Shown here: positions 8,447 through 15,999 of the stretch, piece by piece | Position numbering within the stretch: position 1 is the stretch's first letter | How the letters are laid out: every line of letters begins with the position of its first letter | Source of the DNA: Gemmataceae bacterium | Lineage (GTDB): Bacteria > Planctomycetota > Planctomycetia > Gemmatales > Gemmataceae | Direction: 5' to 3' | DNA length: 40,730 bases | NCBI GenBank assembly: GCA_009697105.1 | Contig: SIAQ01000037.1 | Span: forward strand, 1-40,730 | The notes under the pieces: model-generated | Told to the model about the DNA's origin: nothing | Database searches by the model: none | What the model saw: only the letters and a program-made list of their open reading frames with translations | Program-made: the position numbers and the translations under genes

Positions 8447-9322
8447 TTAACCTATTTTCTGACCCACGCGCAATTTCGCGCTGCGGGCACGTGGGTTGGC
8501 GGCGATTTCTTCTTCGCTCGCCTGGACCGGTTTTCGCATTAGCTCTTTAACCGATTCGGGGTTTCCGCGAAAGGCCTGTTTTACAATTCTATCCTCCAAA
8601 GAATGGAAACTGATGATCGCAAGCCGGCCATTGGGCTTCAGACATTCCGGGGCCGCTCGTAATAATCGTTCCAAAGCGCCCAGTTCATCGTTCACGGCGA
8701 TACGCAGGCCCTGAAACACGCGCGTCGCCGGGTCGATGCCATGACCCTTCGAGCGAGGCACGCAGGAGCGGACGAGGTCGGCAAGTTGCCCGCTCGTCGC
8801 AATCGTTGTCTTCTTCCTCGTTTCCACAATCCGCTTTGCTACCCGACGGCTATGGCGTTCTTCGCCGTACTGCCAAAAAATATCCGCCAACTCGCGCTCG
8901 GTGCAGCGACGAAGCATCGCGCTGGCCGGCTCGCCCGAGGTTGGATCGAGTCGCATATCGAGCGGGCCGTCGGTTTGAAAGCTCAATCCCCGGCTGAGAT
9001 CGGCGAGTTGATCCGAGCAAAATCCAATGTCGGCCAAGATCGCGTCAACATGGGTGACGCCGACCTCCGCGAGCACGCTCGGCAAGTCGTCGAAGTTGCG
9101 ATGGAACCAGCGCACTGGAGCCTCGCCCAAACGCTGCTGTGCGATGGCGAGCATCATCGGGTCCTGGTCCAGCGCGATCAGCATCCCGCCCGGTTGGATG
9201 CGCTGCCAAAGCAATGCCGAATGCCCTCCGGCGCCGGCTGTCGCATCGACGATCACCTGTCCCGGCTGTGGATCGAGCCAGTGCAGCACCTCAGCAGGCA
9301 GAACGGAGACATGTTGGGGCAT
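8447..9322 (-). CDS. rsmH: 16S rRNA (cytosine1402-N4)-methyltransferase
   Basis: RsmH (MraW) uses S-adenosylmethionine to N4-methylate C1402 in the decoding centre of 16S rRNA. The 291-residue product starts with the family signature HVSVLPAEVL, has the SAM-binding loop VDATAGAGGHS near 25-35, ALDQDPMML near 50, ADIGFCSDQL near 96 (DLGVSSxQ in most homologues), and the C-terminal FQGLRIAVNDEL and IISFHSLEDRIVK motifs. Length is slightly below the usual 300-315. In most bacteria it directly follows mraZ; here it is on the same strand but about 700 bases away, behind a strong terminator, so it needs its own promoter. Confidence 0.96.
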   Translation of the reverse strand: MPQHVSVLPAEVLHWLDPQPGQVIVDATAGAGGHSALLWQRIQPGGMLIALDQDPMMLAIAQQRLGEAPVRWFHRNFDDLPSVLAEVGVTHVDAILADIGFCSDQLADLSRGLSFQTDGPLDMRLDPTSGEPASAMLRRCTERELADIFWQYGEERHSRRVAKRIVETRKKTTIATSGQLADLVRSCVPRSKGHGIDPATRVFQGLRIAVNDELGALERLLRAAPECLKPNGRLAIISFHSLEDRIVKQAFRGNPESVKELMRKPVQASEEEIAANPRARSAKLRVGQKIG

Positions 9323-9374
9323 GGAGAGATCCCTCGACCGTCACAGATTTCTGTTGTTTGAGCTTTCAGCTTTC

Positions 9375-9580
9375 AGCTTTCAGCCATGCAATACGGTCTG
9401 GCTGATAGCCGATAGCCGTAGGGTGCGTCAAGCGTACTCGCGCTGACGCACCGGTCCCTTGCGAACACGTGGTGCGTCGGCGCGAGTACGCTTGACGCGC
9501 CCTACGGCAAACGACTGGACCAGTCAATTTCTTTCAACGGCCTATGCTCTCAGCCAAACGATCTCGCATGGCTGAAAGCT
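9375..9580. repeat. Nested palindromes between rsmH and the upstream terminator
   Basis: An inner palindrome has arms 9416-9452 and 9471-9507 (GTAGGGTGCGTCAAGCGTAC on the left). It sits inside a separate outer pair: AGCTTTCAGCCATGC at 9375-9389 and its exact complement at 9566-9580. The outer left arm is preceded by three tandem AGCTTTC-type units (9360-9380). No gene is visible in this stretch. Confidence 0.8.
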
Positions 9581-9604
9581 AATAGCTGCGAGCTGACAGC
9601 TACG

Positions 9605-9645
9605 AAAAAAAACGCGAGAGCAAGGAGTGTATCCTTACTCTCGCG
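9605..9645 (-). terminator. Strong rho-independent terminator upstream of rsmH
   Basis: CGCGAGAG (9613-9620) pairs with CTCTCGCG (9638-9645), and AAGGA with TCCTT extends the stem after one mismatch. On the minus strand it is followed at once by eight T (complement of 9605-9612). It lies about 390 bases downstream of mraZ and 280 bases upstream of the rsmH start, so it must end either a long mraZ transcript or a separate small RNA. Confidence 0.88.
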
Positions 9646-9870
9646 GGTCATAAAGGCAATCCGCGTTGGGCGTCGCGGGTATCATTCAAGAGGCTGCCGG
9701 CAAACCTTGACGGATTGGGGAATCGTCGGAGGAACGGAGGTGAACTCAACATGAGCGCACCACCGTGGCAGCCTCCTGTCGGTGTCAGCGACTTCTTGCA
9801 ATACAGTTCTCCGCTCGATCGTCGCAAATCGGAGGAGTGATTCGTTCGAGGCGCGGAAAACACAGAGTTA
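9605..9870 (-). ncRNA. Candidate structured small RNA or long mraZ 3' UTR
   Basis: The stretch between mraZ and the terminator at 9605-9645 has no credible protein. On the minus strand GAGGCTGCC (9775 to 9767) pairs exactly with GGCAGCCTC (9698 to 9690), closing a region of about 70 bases that has further short complementary segments. An RNA from near 9870 to 9605 would be about 265 nt. I could not match it to SRP RNA (no GGAAG-type loop), RNase P RNA, tmRNA or a known riboswitch. The promoter is uncertain: a weak TTGTGG plus TTTATC pair lies near 9870-9900. Confidence 0.35.
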
Positions 9871-9995
9871 CGATGGATAAATAAGGTGAGCGAGTTGGCC
9901 ACAACCTTGTGATCGAATCGGGAAGATTCCGATCTTCCGTATTCGCTCGCTTTCTATTTCTACTCTGTGTCTTCGTTGCCTCGAATTTTCTATTT

Positions 9996-10017
9996 AGCCC
10001 GCCATTGGTGGCGGGCT
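9996..10017. terminator. Hairpin just after mraZ
   Basis: AGCCCGCCA (9996-10004) pairs with TGGCGGGCT (10009-10017) with a 4-base loop, 16 bases beyond the mraZ stop. On the minus strand an A-rich rather than T-rich tract follows, so intrinsic termination is uncertain. It shares its word with the hairpin at 4306-4323. Confidence 0.45.
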
Positions 10018-10032
10018 ATTTGGGAATTCGTT

Positions 10033-10470
10033 TTATTTATTCCGAAACGCCGCTTCCGCGAATTTATCGAACTCACTGCCGTGCTGTGCTTGATAATTTT
10101 GCCACAATTTCTCGTCCCACAACTCCAGGTGATCGCGGACGCCCAAGAGCATCACATCGTGTCCCAGGCCGGCAAAAGCGACCAGGCGATCCGGGATCAG
10201 CATTCGTCCGGTGCGGTCGAGATCGACTTCTTCCATCTGAGCGAAAAACAGCCGGCGAAAAACGCGAGCCTCGCTGTCGGTCGCTGAGCTTTCGTCCAAT
10301 TTCGCCGATAGCCGTTCCAAATCCGCCCTGGTGTAAATCCAGAGCGATTTATCGGCACCCGGCACAACGTAGAGCTGAACGACTTCACCGAACTGCTCAC
10401 GAATTCGCTTGGGTAGAACCAATCGGTTCTTTGCATCCAGAGTTCGTGGGTGGGTTCCGGTGAGCAACAT
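10033..10470 (-). CDS. mraZ: Transcriptional regulator MraZ
   Basis: MraZ is a DNA-binding protein of the AbrB-like double-SpoVT fold that represses its own promoter and the division and cell-wall (dcw) genes in other bacteria. The product is about 145 residues. The first repeat has LLTGTHPRTLDAKNRLVLPKRIRE and the second has RTGRMLIPDRLVAFAGLG, both carrying the family's D-x-K-x-R-[LV] or D-x-x-G-R-[ML]-x-[IL]-P pattern. ATG 10470 fits the family start; a GTG at 10485 would add five residues. Its promoter region holds four spaced GTGGG repeats, matching the known MraZ operator, so autoregulation is likely. No dcw genes other than rsmH follow. Confidence 0.95.
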   Translation of the reverse strand: MLLTGTHPRTLDAKNRLVLPKRIREQFGEVVQLYVVPGADKSLWIYTRADLERLSAKLDESSATDSEARVFRRLFFAQMEEVDLDRTGRMLIPDRLVAFAGLGHDVMLLGVRDHLELWDEKLWQNYQAQHGSEFDKFAEAAFRNK

Positions 10471-10517
10471 GGCCGATGGTTTCACTCCATCCGTCGGTCC
10501 TTGACGGCGACTGTATC

Positions 10518-10552
10518 ACCACTTTGACCCACTTCTTCCCACTTCTCCCCAC
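10518..10552 (-). promoter_or_regulatory. MraZ operator: four GTGGG-type repeats at 10-bp spacing
   Basis: On the minus strand GTGGG begins at 10552, 10542 and 10532, and GTGGT at 10522, each separated by five bases (GAGAA, AAGAA, TCAAA). This is the TGGG-plus-five-base-spacer array bound by MraZ in E. coli and mycoplasmas. It starts two bases after the -10 box of the promoter at 10554-10581, so bound MraZ would cover the transcription start. Confidence 0.92.
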
Positions 10553-10553
10553 A

Positions 10554-10581
10554 ACTATACCTGGCGCAAGTCGGATTTCAA
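10554..10581 (-). promoter_or_regulatory. Promoter of mraZ
   Basis: On the minus strand TTGAAA (10581 to 10576) and TATAGT (10559 to 10554) are separated by 16 bases, a good sigma-70-type promoter. Transcription would start near 10547, within the first MraZ repeat, leaving a leader of about 75 bases before ATG 10470. Confidence 0.8.
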
Positions 10582-10775
10582 CCATTTGCGGAAAAAAAAC
10601 TCGAGTTGGGTCGGATGTTGTGAACTTGAAATCAGTTAGGTCGAGTGAAATAATGCCACCTGTTTTCCGCTTGCTGCTTAGCATTCTAATAATCCGATGC
10701 GATCATCTTGTGAAGCGGCGTTCGTCGAAACCGATTGGTTGAACGAAACCCGTGGAAAAACGTGGCATGGCCCGC

Positions 10776-10803
10776 TTGTCATTTCGTTCCCATGCGGTAT
10801 ATT
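10776..10803 (+). promoter_or_regulatory. Promoter of rpmB
   Basis: TTGTCA (10776-10781) and TATATT (10798-10803) are separated by 16 bases. A start near 10810 gives a leader of about 40 bases before rpmB. The DNA between this and the mraZ promoter (10582-10775) shows no gene. Confidence 0.75.
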
Positions 10804-10851
10804 GATGGTTCGGAAATGGCGACTCTATCTCGTTGAAATGTGAGTGCTACC

Positions 10852-11112
10852 ATGACAATGCAATGCGCTCTCACTGGTGCAAAACCCAGTCGAGGCATCA
10901 AATACGCTCGCCGCGGTAAAGCCAAATACTTGGGCGGTGTCGGTAAAAAGGTCACCGGTAAGACCAAACGCCGCTTCCTGCCGAACCTGCAGCGAGTCAA
11001 GATCGAGATCGACGGCACGGTTCAGACCGTTCGCGTCACCGTCAAGGCGATCCGCAGCGGCCTAGCGAAACGGCCCATCAAACGCAAACCGTTCCAGATG
11101 CCAACCCTGTAA
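10852..11112 (+). CDS. rpmB: 50S ribosomal protein bL28
   Basis: This 86-residue basic protein is a large-subunit ribosomal protein. The start [20 protein letters not shown] matches the L28 N-terminus, which usually reads C-x-x-[TS]-G-K-x-P-x-x-[17 protein letters not shown] near residue 45 is the family signature, and the C-terminal [11 protein letters not shown] matches the usual tail. The frame is open to GTG 10840; ATG 10852 or ATG 10858 fits the family better, and no strong ribosome site separates them. The Cys ahead of TG is kept, but the second Cys pair of zinc-type L28 is absent. A clear promoter lies 50-75 bases upstream. Confidence 0.95.
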   Translation: MTMQCALTGAKPSRGIKYARRGKAKYLGGVGKKVTGKTKRRFLPNLQRVKIEIDGTVQTVRVTVKAIRSGLAKRPIKRKPFQMPTL

Positions 11113-11127
11113 TCCCCGATTCAACAT

Positions 11128-11164
11128 CCCGTGTTGCGCTCGCCGATTGCGAGCGCAACACGGG
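11128..11164. terminator. 16-bp perfect palindrome between rpmB and gatC
   Basis: CCCGTGTTGCGCTCGC (11128-11143) and its complement (11149-11164) form a perfect 16-bp stem with a 5-base loop, 15 bases after the rpmB stop and 14 bases before the gatC start. No T run follows. It could attenuate read-through from rpmB into gatC or protect the rpmB mRNA end. Confidence 0.7.
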
Positions 11165-11178
11165 GCGTGGGTGCTCTC

Positions 11179-11469
11179 ATGTCTCTCAGCGCCGACGAAG
11201 TTCGAAGAGTCGCCGATCTCGCACGGCTCGAATTGTCCGATGCGGATGTCGCGCTCATGGCGACGCAGCTCAGTGCCATCGTTGACTACATCAACCAATT
11301 GCAATCGATCAACACCGACGGTGTCGAACCGTTGGCGCACGCCTCGGATGTCCACGACGTTTTTCGCGAGGATGTGCCGATCCCATCGTTGCCGCCTGCT
11401 GAAGCTCTGGCCAATGCGCCGGCACGCAAGGGCGACTACTACCGCGTGCCTCCTGTTTTTGGCGAGTAA
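11179..11469 (+). CDS. gatC: Asp-tRNA(Asn)/Glu-tRNA(Gln) amidotransferase subunit C
   Basis: GatC is the small subunit that holds GatA and GatB together in the GatCAB complex, which converts misacylated Glu-tRNA(Gln) or Asp-tRNA(Asn). The 96-residue product begins SLSADEVRRVADLARLELSD, the canonical helix, followed by QLSAIVDYINQLQSINTDGVEPLAH and DVFREDV, and ends in the motif PARKGDYYRVPPVF. A frame extends upstream to 11131 but crosses the palindrome; ATG 11179 gives the usual length. gatA follows after a palindrome-containing gap; gatB is not in the window. Confidence 0.95.
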   Translation: MSLSADEVRRVADLARLELSDADVALMATQLSAIVDYINQLQSINTDGVEPLAHASDVHDVFREDVPIPSLPPAEALANAPARKGDYYRVPPVFGE

Positions 11470-11484
11470 GCAATCCGATCAGAG

Positions 11485-11552
11485 CCGCGCACGAAGTGAG
11501 CGGTTAGACCCCGATGCGATTTGCACATTCGGACCGCATACTTCGTGCGCGG
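11485..11552. repeat. Inverted repeat between gatC and gatA
   Basis: CCGCGCACGAAGTGAGCGGT (11485-11504) is complemented by ACCGCATACTTCGTGCGCGG (11533-11552) with two mismatches and a 28-base loop. It lies 15 bases after the gatC stop and 36 bases before gatA. Confidence 0.7.
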
Positions 11553-11588
11553 TACTGACATTGCCACAAGGTAGTTTGAAGTATCTCC

Positions 11589-13043
11589 ATGCTCAACCTC
11601 ACCGCCACCGAACTTCTGCAGAAACAAGCCGCGGGCGACCTCACCGCCGAGGCAATCGCGCTTGCCTATCTCCAGCGCCTGCGCGAAACTGAGTTGCGTG
11701 TTCAGGCATTTCTCGCCGTCGATGACGCTGATGTGCTGGCCCAGGCGAAAACGATCGACGCTCGTAGACAACGTGGGGAGCCATTGGGCCGACTTGCCGG
11801 CGTTCCCGTCGCGTTGAAGGACGTGCTCTGTGTCAAAGGCCGACGCACGACCTGTGGCAGCAAGATTCTTCGCAACTTTGTGCCGCCGTATGACGCGCAT
11901 GTCGTGACACAACTTCGCGCAGCCGACGCGGTGCTAATTGGCAAAACGAACTGCGACGAGTTCGCCATGGGTTCGTCAACCGAAAACAGCGCCTATCAAA
12001 TCACGCGCAATCCGTGGGACCACGAACGCACGCCCGGCGGGTCCAGCGGCGGGTCAGCGGCGGCAGTCGCAGCGGGACAGGCGCCGCTCTCGTTGGGCAC
12101 AGACACCGGCGGGTCGATCCGTCAACCCGCCAGTTTCTGCGGCATCGTCGGCCTCAAGCCAACCTATGGCCGCGTTTCTCGGTTCGGCCTCGTCGCCTAT
12201 GGTAGCTCGCTCGACCAGATCGGGCCGTTCGCTCACGACACCCGCGACACTGCCTTGCTGCTCGAAGTCATCGCCGGCCATGATCCGCGCGACAGCACCT
12301 GTGTCAACCAACCGGTGCCCGAGTACACGAAAACCCTCGACCAAAAATTGGCCCCGCTGACGATCGGTGTCGCCAAGGAATATTTCGGCGAAGGCCTCGA
12401 TCCGGAGATCGAGCAATCCGTCCGCGACGCCCTCAAGGTGTATGAACGCCTGGGCGCGACGATCAAACCGATCGCGCTGCCTCACAGCCCCTACTCGATC
12501 GCCACATATTATTTGGTTGCGACAGCTGAGGCGTCAGGCAATCTCGCCCGCTACGATGGCGTGCATTTCGGCCATCGCGCCGAAACGTTCGCCGGCTTGA
12601 TTGACATGATGAAAAAATCCCGTGGCGAAGGCTTCGGCGCCGAAGTCAAACGTCGTATCATGCTCGGGACCTATGCGCTCTCCAGCGGGTACATCGACGC
12701 CTACTACCTCAAGGCGTTGAAAGTGCGCCGCCTGATCCGCCAGGATTTCGATCGCGCGTTCGCCGAGTGCGATGTTATCGTCGGCCCGACTTCGCCGACG
12801 GCTGCATTCAAGATCGGCGAAAAGGTGTCCGATCCGCTGGCGATGTATCTGTCCGACATCTACACGATCAGTGCCAACCTCGCGGGCATCCCCGGCATCA
12901 GCATACCCTGCGGCTTCACGAAAGCGGGCCTGCCGATCGGCTTGCAGATTCTCGCCGCCTCGTTCGCCGAGGAAAAGATGCTGCGCGTCGCCCACATGCA
13001 CGAGCGCGAAACCGATTGGCACACACGGCGGGCGACGGTGTAG
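11589..13043 (+). CDS. gatA: Asp-tRNA(Asn)/Glu-tRNA(Gln) amidotransferase subunit A
   Basis: GatA is the glutaminase subunit of GatCAB; it releases ammonia from glutamine for tunnel transfer to GatB. The 484-residue product is full length for the family. The amidase-signature triad is intact: K77 (VALKDV), S152 (in [15 protein letters not shown]) and S176 ([10 protein letters not shown]). [20 protein letters not shown] and [15 protein letters not shown] are further family landmarks. The start at 11589 gives a conserved N-terminus (LTATELLQK). The next gene begins 23 bases after the stop and is probably cotranscribed. Confidence 0.96.
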   Translation: MLNLTATELLQKQAAGDLTAEAIALAYLQRLRETELRVQAFLAVDDADVLAQAKTIDARRQRGEPLGRLAGVPVALKDVLCVKGRRTTCGSKILRNFVPPYDAHVVTQLRAADAVLIGKTNCDEFAMGSSTENSAYQITRNPWDHERTPGGSSGGSAAAVAAGQAPLSLGTDTGGSIRQPASFCGIVGLKPTYGRVSRFGLVAYGSSLDQIGPFAHDTRDTALLLEVIAGHDPRDSTCVNQPVPEYTKTLDQKLAPLTIGVAKEYFGEGLDPEIEQSVRDALKVYERLGATIKPIALPHSPYSIATYYLVATAEASGNLARYDGVHFGHRAETFAGLIDMMKKSRGEGFGAEVKRRIMLGTYALSSGYIDAYYLKALKVRRLIRQDFDRAFAECDVIVGPTSPTAAFKIGEKVSDPLAMYLSDIYTISANLAGIPGISIPCGFTKAGLPIGLQILAASFAEEKMLRVAHMHERETDWHTRRATV

Positions 13044-13066
13044 AATACCCCCTGGAGGTCTTGCCG

Positions 13067-13693
13067 ATGGCGACGCTCATCAAAACCAAACCGAAGAACC
13101 GAACGAAGATGACCGTGCGCGAATACCTCGCGCTGCCGACGGACGACCATTGCCAAACGGAGCTTGTCTACGGAGAGATGATCGTCATGCCCAAGCCGAA
13201 ACCAAAACGCAATCGTGCGATATTTTATCTCGGCCAAGTGATTGATCGATGGGTCGCATATTATCGACTCGGGATGACGTTCTTCGACAGCGACATGGTT
13301 CTGGACGAAATCCACGGCTTGGTCTACGCCCCGGATTTGCTGTTTATCGCCACGGAAAATCTGAGCTGTTATCGCGATGACACGATCTTTGGCCCGGTCG
13401 ATCTCGCGGTGGAAATATTGTCGCCGTCAGAGAGACCCTATTTACAGCAGCGTAAATTCGCCGACTACGAAGCCTATGGCATTCCATGGTTCTGGGTGAT
13501 CGATCCGAACGGCGACGAACCGAAATTGCGCGAGCATGAGTTGGTCGACGGCATCTACGAATGCCGAAGTGAAATCGTCGGCGCCGATTGGTTCTCGCCC
13601 GGGCTGTTTCCAGGTTTGACGTTCCGCCTGCCGCCGCTTTTGACCGGCGACATCAAAGCTGCCGTAAAGGGCAAAGCGAAGCGGTTGATGTGA
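13067..13693 (+). CDS. Uma2-family (DUF820) restriction-endonuclease-fold protein
   Basis: Uma2 proteins have a PD-(D/E)XK nuclease-like fold, are expanded in cyanobacteria and planctomycetes, and have no established role. The 208-residue product has MTVREYLALP at 15, ELVYGE at 32-37, YAPDLLFI with D90, AVEILSPSE with E116, and the QQRKFADYEAYGIPWFWVID segment with K130; the acidic and lysine positions expected for the active site are present. ATG 13067 has GGAGG 8 bases upstream. The N- and C-termini are Lys-rich. It sits just behind gatA, but the pairing looks incidental. Confidence 0.9.
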   Translation: MATLIKTKPKNRTKMTVREYLALPTDDHCQTELVYGEMIVMPKPKPKRNRAIFYLGQVIDRWVAYYRLGMTFFDSDMVLDEIHGLVYAPDLLFIATENLSCYRDDTIFGPVDLAVEILSPSERPYLQQRKFADYEAYGIPWFWVIDPNGDEPKLREHELVDGIYECRSEIVGADWFSPGLFPGLTFRLPPLLTGDIKAAVKGKAKRLM

Positions 13694-13705
13694 CAAGTAT
13701 TGTCG

Positions 13706-13759
13706 GAGCCTGAGCGCCAGCGAAGGGCCAATCGCTGCCCTTCGCTGGCGCTCAGGCTC
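13706..13759. repeat. Palindrome, copy 2 of the GAGCCTGAGCG family
   Basis: Bases 13706-13728 and 13737-13759 are exact inverted complements over 23 positions with an 8-base loop. Both arms share the word GAGCCTGAGCGCCAGCGAAG with the palindrome at 8363-8427. It lies between the convergent ends of the Uma2 and amine oxidase genes, where a bidirectional terminator would be useful. Confidence 0.9.
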
Positions 13760-13829
13760 GGAATTGCTTTGATCCGTCGGAATATGCGACATTTCCCACC
13801 GCGTCACGTATGAAATAGGCCTTCCCGTT

Positions 13830-15758
13830 TCACCCGCCACAGCACCCCTTCTTCTCCCCCGATTTCTTCGCCGCCGGCGGCACGTCGTTCGCCGGGTTCT
13901 GATTGAAAAAGCCGTTCGGTTTCAGCATAAAGCCGATGTACGCCGTCGGCATCACTGGGTAGTCTTCGGGTCGCGGCAAGTGCGTGTGGCCGAAGGTGTA
14001 CCAGAGCACGACGTCGGTATCGGCAATCGGTCGATCTTGCGCGGTCCATTTTGGCAAGCCGTCGCCACCCTGGCTTTGATTCGGGTAGTCGCCCGCGGCG
14101 TGGCGTTCCTCTGCGAGGAACGGCGTTATCCAGACGTGGTGATCGACGAAGCCGGCCCGCTTACGCCACCAGGCGTTTTTCGAAGCGTACGGGAAGCAGT
14201 TGTCGCCCGGGAAGAATTTGTAACCCACCGGTTCGCCGACGGCATTGAGCACGTTGGGATTGACGATCTTCCAGGTACGAGCGGTTTCGAGGTTGAGATT
14301 GGCGCGGGCGTTTTTCTCGGTTTCGAGTAAGCGTGCTTGAGCGGAAAACGCGTTCTCGAATGGGTTCTTCGGCCCAAGGGCATCGGCTACGACATCGACT
14401 TGATAGACCGAGTTCGCGGCGCCATCGATGTCCAGGTCAAGCCGGACGTTGAAGAAATGCTGATGGTACGGCGCGTAAAGCTGCGGTGCGATGAGCGTGC
14501 CGTAAGGCGATTTCTCGCCCGGCGGCAGCGCGGCGAGTGACAAGATGCCGGTCAGTTTGATTTCAAATTGAATGTTGCCATCCTGGTAGAGATACCAGAA
14601 AAACCCGTATTCGTAATTTTCGACGGTTGCGATCGACGAGATCACCAGCCGGCGCGAACGCCGGACCTCCGGCTTATCGGCGAGTCGGCGATCGGTGTGC
14701 TTCCAGAGAATGCCGAAGTCTTCCTCGTGCATGCAAACGGCGTTCTTGATCGTCAACGGCTGGCCGCGACTGGTGACCAGATGGCCGTCGAAATATTTGA
14801 TCAGGCCGAGACAGTCGCAACCGAGTTCGAGACTGTTCGCGCAATAGCCGAGGCCATATTCGCCGGCGTCAAAGGCGTTCTTGCGCGCCTGCTGCGGGGC
14901 CGGGTCGCCGTAGGGGACGACCATCTCGGAGAGCGAGGCGCGGTACAGCACCGAGCGCTGCTTGCCGTTGTCGTTGTAGCAGAGGTGGTTGAGCGTCAAG
15001 CCCTCGCGGGCATTGAAGCCGATGACGAAGCTCCACTTCTGCCAGCGAACCTGGTAACCATTCACCTCAAAGCTTGGGCCATCGGGTTGGACAATCTCCA
15101 GCGGCTTGATGTCGGCACGCTGATTCGGCACACGATCGGCGGCGTAGTTGGCTTGTTGCGGCGGCAGGGGCCAATGTCCGTACTCCTCAACGCGGATCAC
15201 CTTCATCAGGTTCAAATCAACGACAGGCCGTAAGCCCTCGATCGGCTTGGCGTAACCATTGTCGGTCGGGTCCGAGCGGAGAAAGCAGAGCGGCCTGGCT
15301 AGGCGGCGGGTGCGATCCTCTTCCGAGCCGTAGTTGCCCGCGCTCCAGATATCGACCATGACGAGGGCGGTGTCGTCAATGCCATACTGCTTCCTGAGAG
15401 CAGCCTTAAATTCCGGACTGGCCAGCACGGCTTGTTCGCATTCGACCTGCTCGTCCGCAGTCATCGTCGGCTGTACGCCAGGGATGTGCGTCCACGAAAG
15501 CAGCTTGCGATCGGTCAGGGATAGCGCCGTTTCGTAGCAGGAGTTGGTCGCGTTATCGAACAGGACAGCGAATGCTTCGCGCGGGAAGGCACTCGTGCCT
15601 TGGAATCCGTGAACGAAGGTCTTGTCGGGTTCTTTAAGGCTGACCGACACAAACCGCGTCGTCAGCGTGACTTTGCCAGCGTCTTTGAGAATCGTGACCG
15701 CAAGCTGGACCTCGGAACCGGTCAACGGTTCGAGCGGATGTTTCACGGCGGCGTTCAT
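13830..15758 (-). CDS. Copper-containing primary amine oxidase
   Basis: This enzyme family oxidises primary amines to aldehydes with release of ammonia and hydrogen peroxide, using copper and a topaquinone made from its own tyrosine. The 642-residue product has the cofactor motif TVENYEY with Y382, catalytic base D297 in DAGEYGLG, and copper ligands H432 and H434 (YHQHFF) and H593 (GHTHLPRPEDYPVMP). Spacing closely follows Arthrobacter globiformis phenylethylamine oxidase. ATG 15758 fits the family; upstream ATGs at 15788 and 15830 lack a ribosome site. I see no signal peptide, so it is probably cytoplasmic. The C-terminus KKSGEKKGCCGG is an unusual Lys/Cys/Gly tail. The substrate amine cannot be told. 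Confidence 0.94.
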   Translation of the reverse strand: MNAAVKHPLEPLTGSEVQLAVTILKDAGKVTLTTRFVSVSLKEPDKTFVHGFQGTSAFPREAFAVLFDNATNSCYETALSLTDRKLLSWTHIPGVQPTMTADEQVECEQAVLASPEFKAALRKQYGIDDTALVMVDIWSAGNYGSEEDRTRRLARPLCFLRSDPTDNGYAKPIEGLRPVVDLNLMKVIRVEEYGHWPLPPQQANYAADRVPNQRADIKPLEIVQPDGPSFEVNGYQVRWQKWSFVIGFNAREGLTLNHLCYNDNGKQRSVLYRASLSEMVVPYGDPAPQQARKNAFDAGEYGLGYCANSLELGCDCLGLIKYFDGHLVTSRGQPLTIKNAVCMHEEDFGILWKHTDRRLADKPEVRRSRRLVISSIATVENYEYGFFWYLYQDGNIQFEIKLTGILSLAALPPGEKSPYGTLIAPQLYAPYHQHFFNVRLDLDIDGAANSVYQVDVVADALGPKNPFENAFSAQARLLETEKNARANLNLETARTWKIVNPNVLNAVGEPVGYKFFPGDNCFPYASKNAWWRKRAGFVDHHVWITPFLAEERHAAGDYPNQSQGGDGLPKWTAQDRPIADTDVVLWYTFGHTHLPRPEDYPVMPTAYIGFMLKPNGFFNQNPANDVPPAAKKSGEKKGCCGG

Positions 15759-15999
15759 TGTGATGATCCCGAAGGAGGCAAAACGCATGAAGAGGTGATG
15801 AAAGTATAGTCGAACGCAAGCGGGAGGCAACGAACGCTCCGTGAAGGATGGCGGGTGGCAAGTTACAGGTCGTCGGCCTAACGGCCAGCTGCGAGCCTGC
15901 TGCCTCCAAACTACAACTTCTGCCTAGCCGAATGTACCCTTCTCCCATAATCTCATTTCATCCCCACACACTTGCTCTTCTGCCTTGTCTAGGAGTCTC

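Noticed and set aside
9650..9870. Assignment of this stretch as SRP RNA, RNase P RNA or tmRNA
   Set aside because: The hallmark conserved segments of these RNAs could not be found on either strand, so it is left as an unidentified candidate.
9648..9902. An 84-codon minus-strand frame between mraZ and rsmH
   Set aside because: Composition is not protein-like, no ribosome site is visible, and the region has RNA-type pairing and a terminator instead.
9909..10463. A 184-codon plus-strand frame opposite mraZ
   Set aside because: Antisense shadow of mraZ, whose family motifs and operator are clear on the minus strand.
8363..13759. The repeated palindromes as a CRISPR array
   Set aside because: Copies are kilobases apart at gene ends, with no regular spacers and no cas genes.
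14568..15233. A 221-codon plus-strand frame opposite the amine oxidase
   Set aside because: Antisense shadow of a gene with all catalytic residues conserved.
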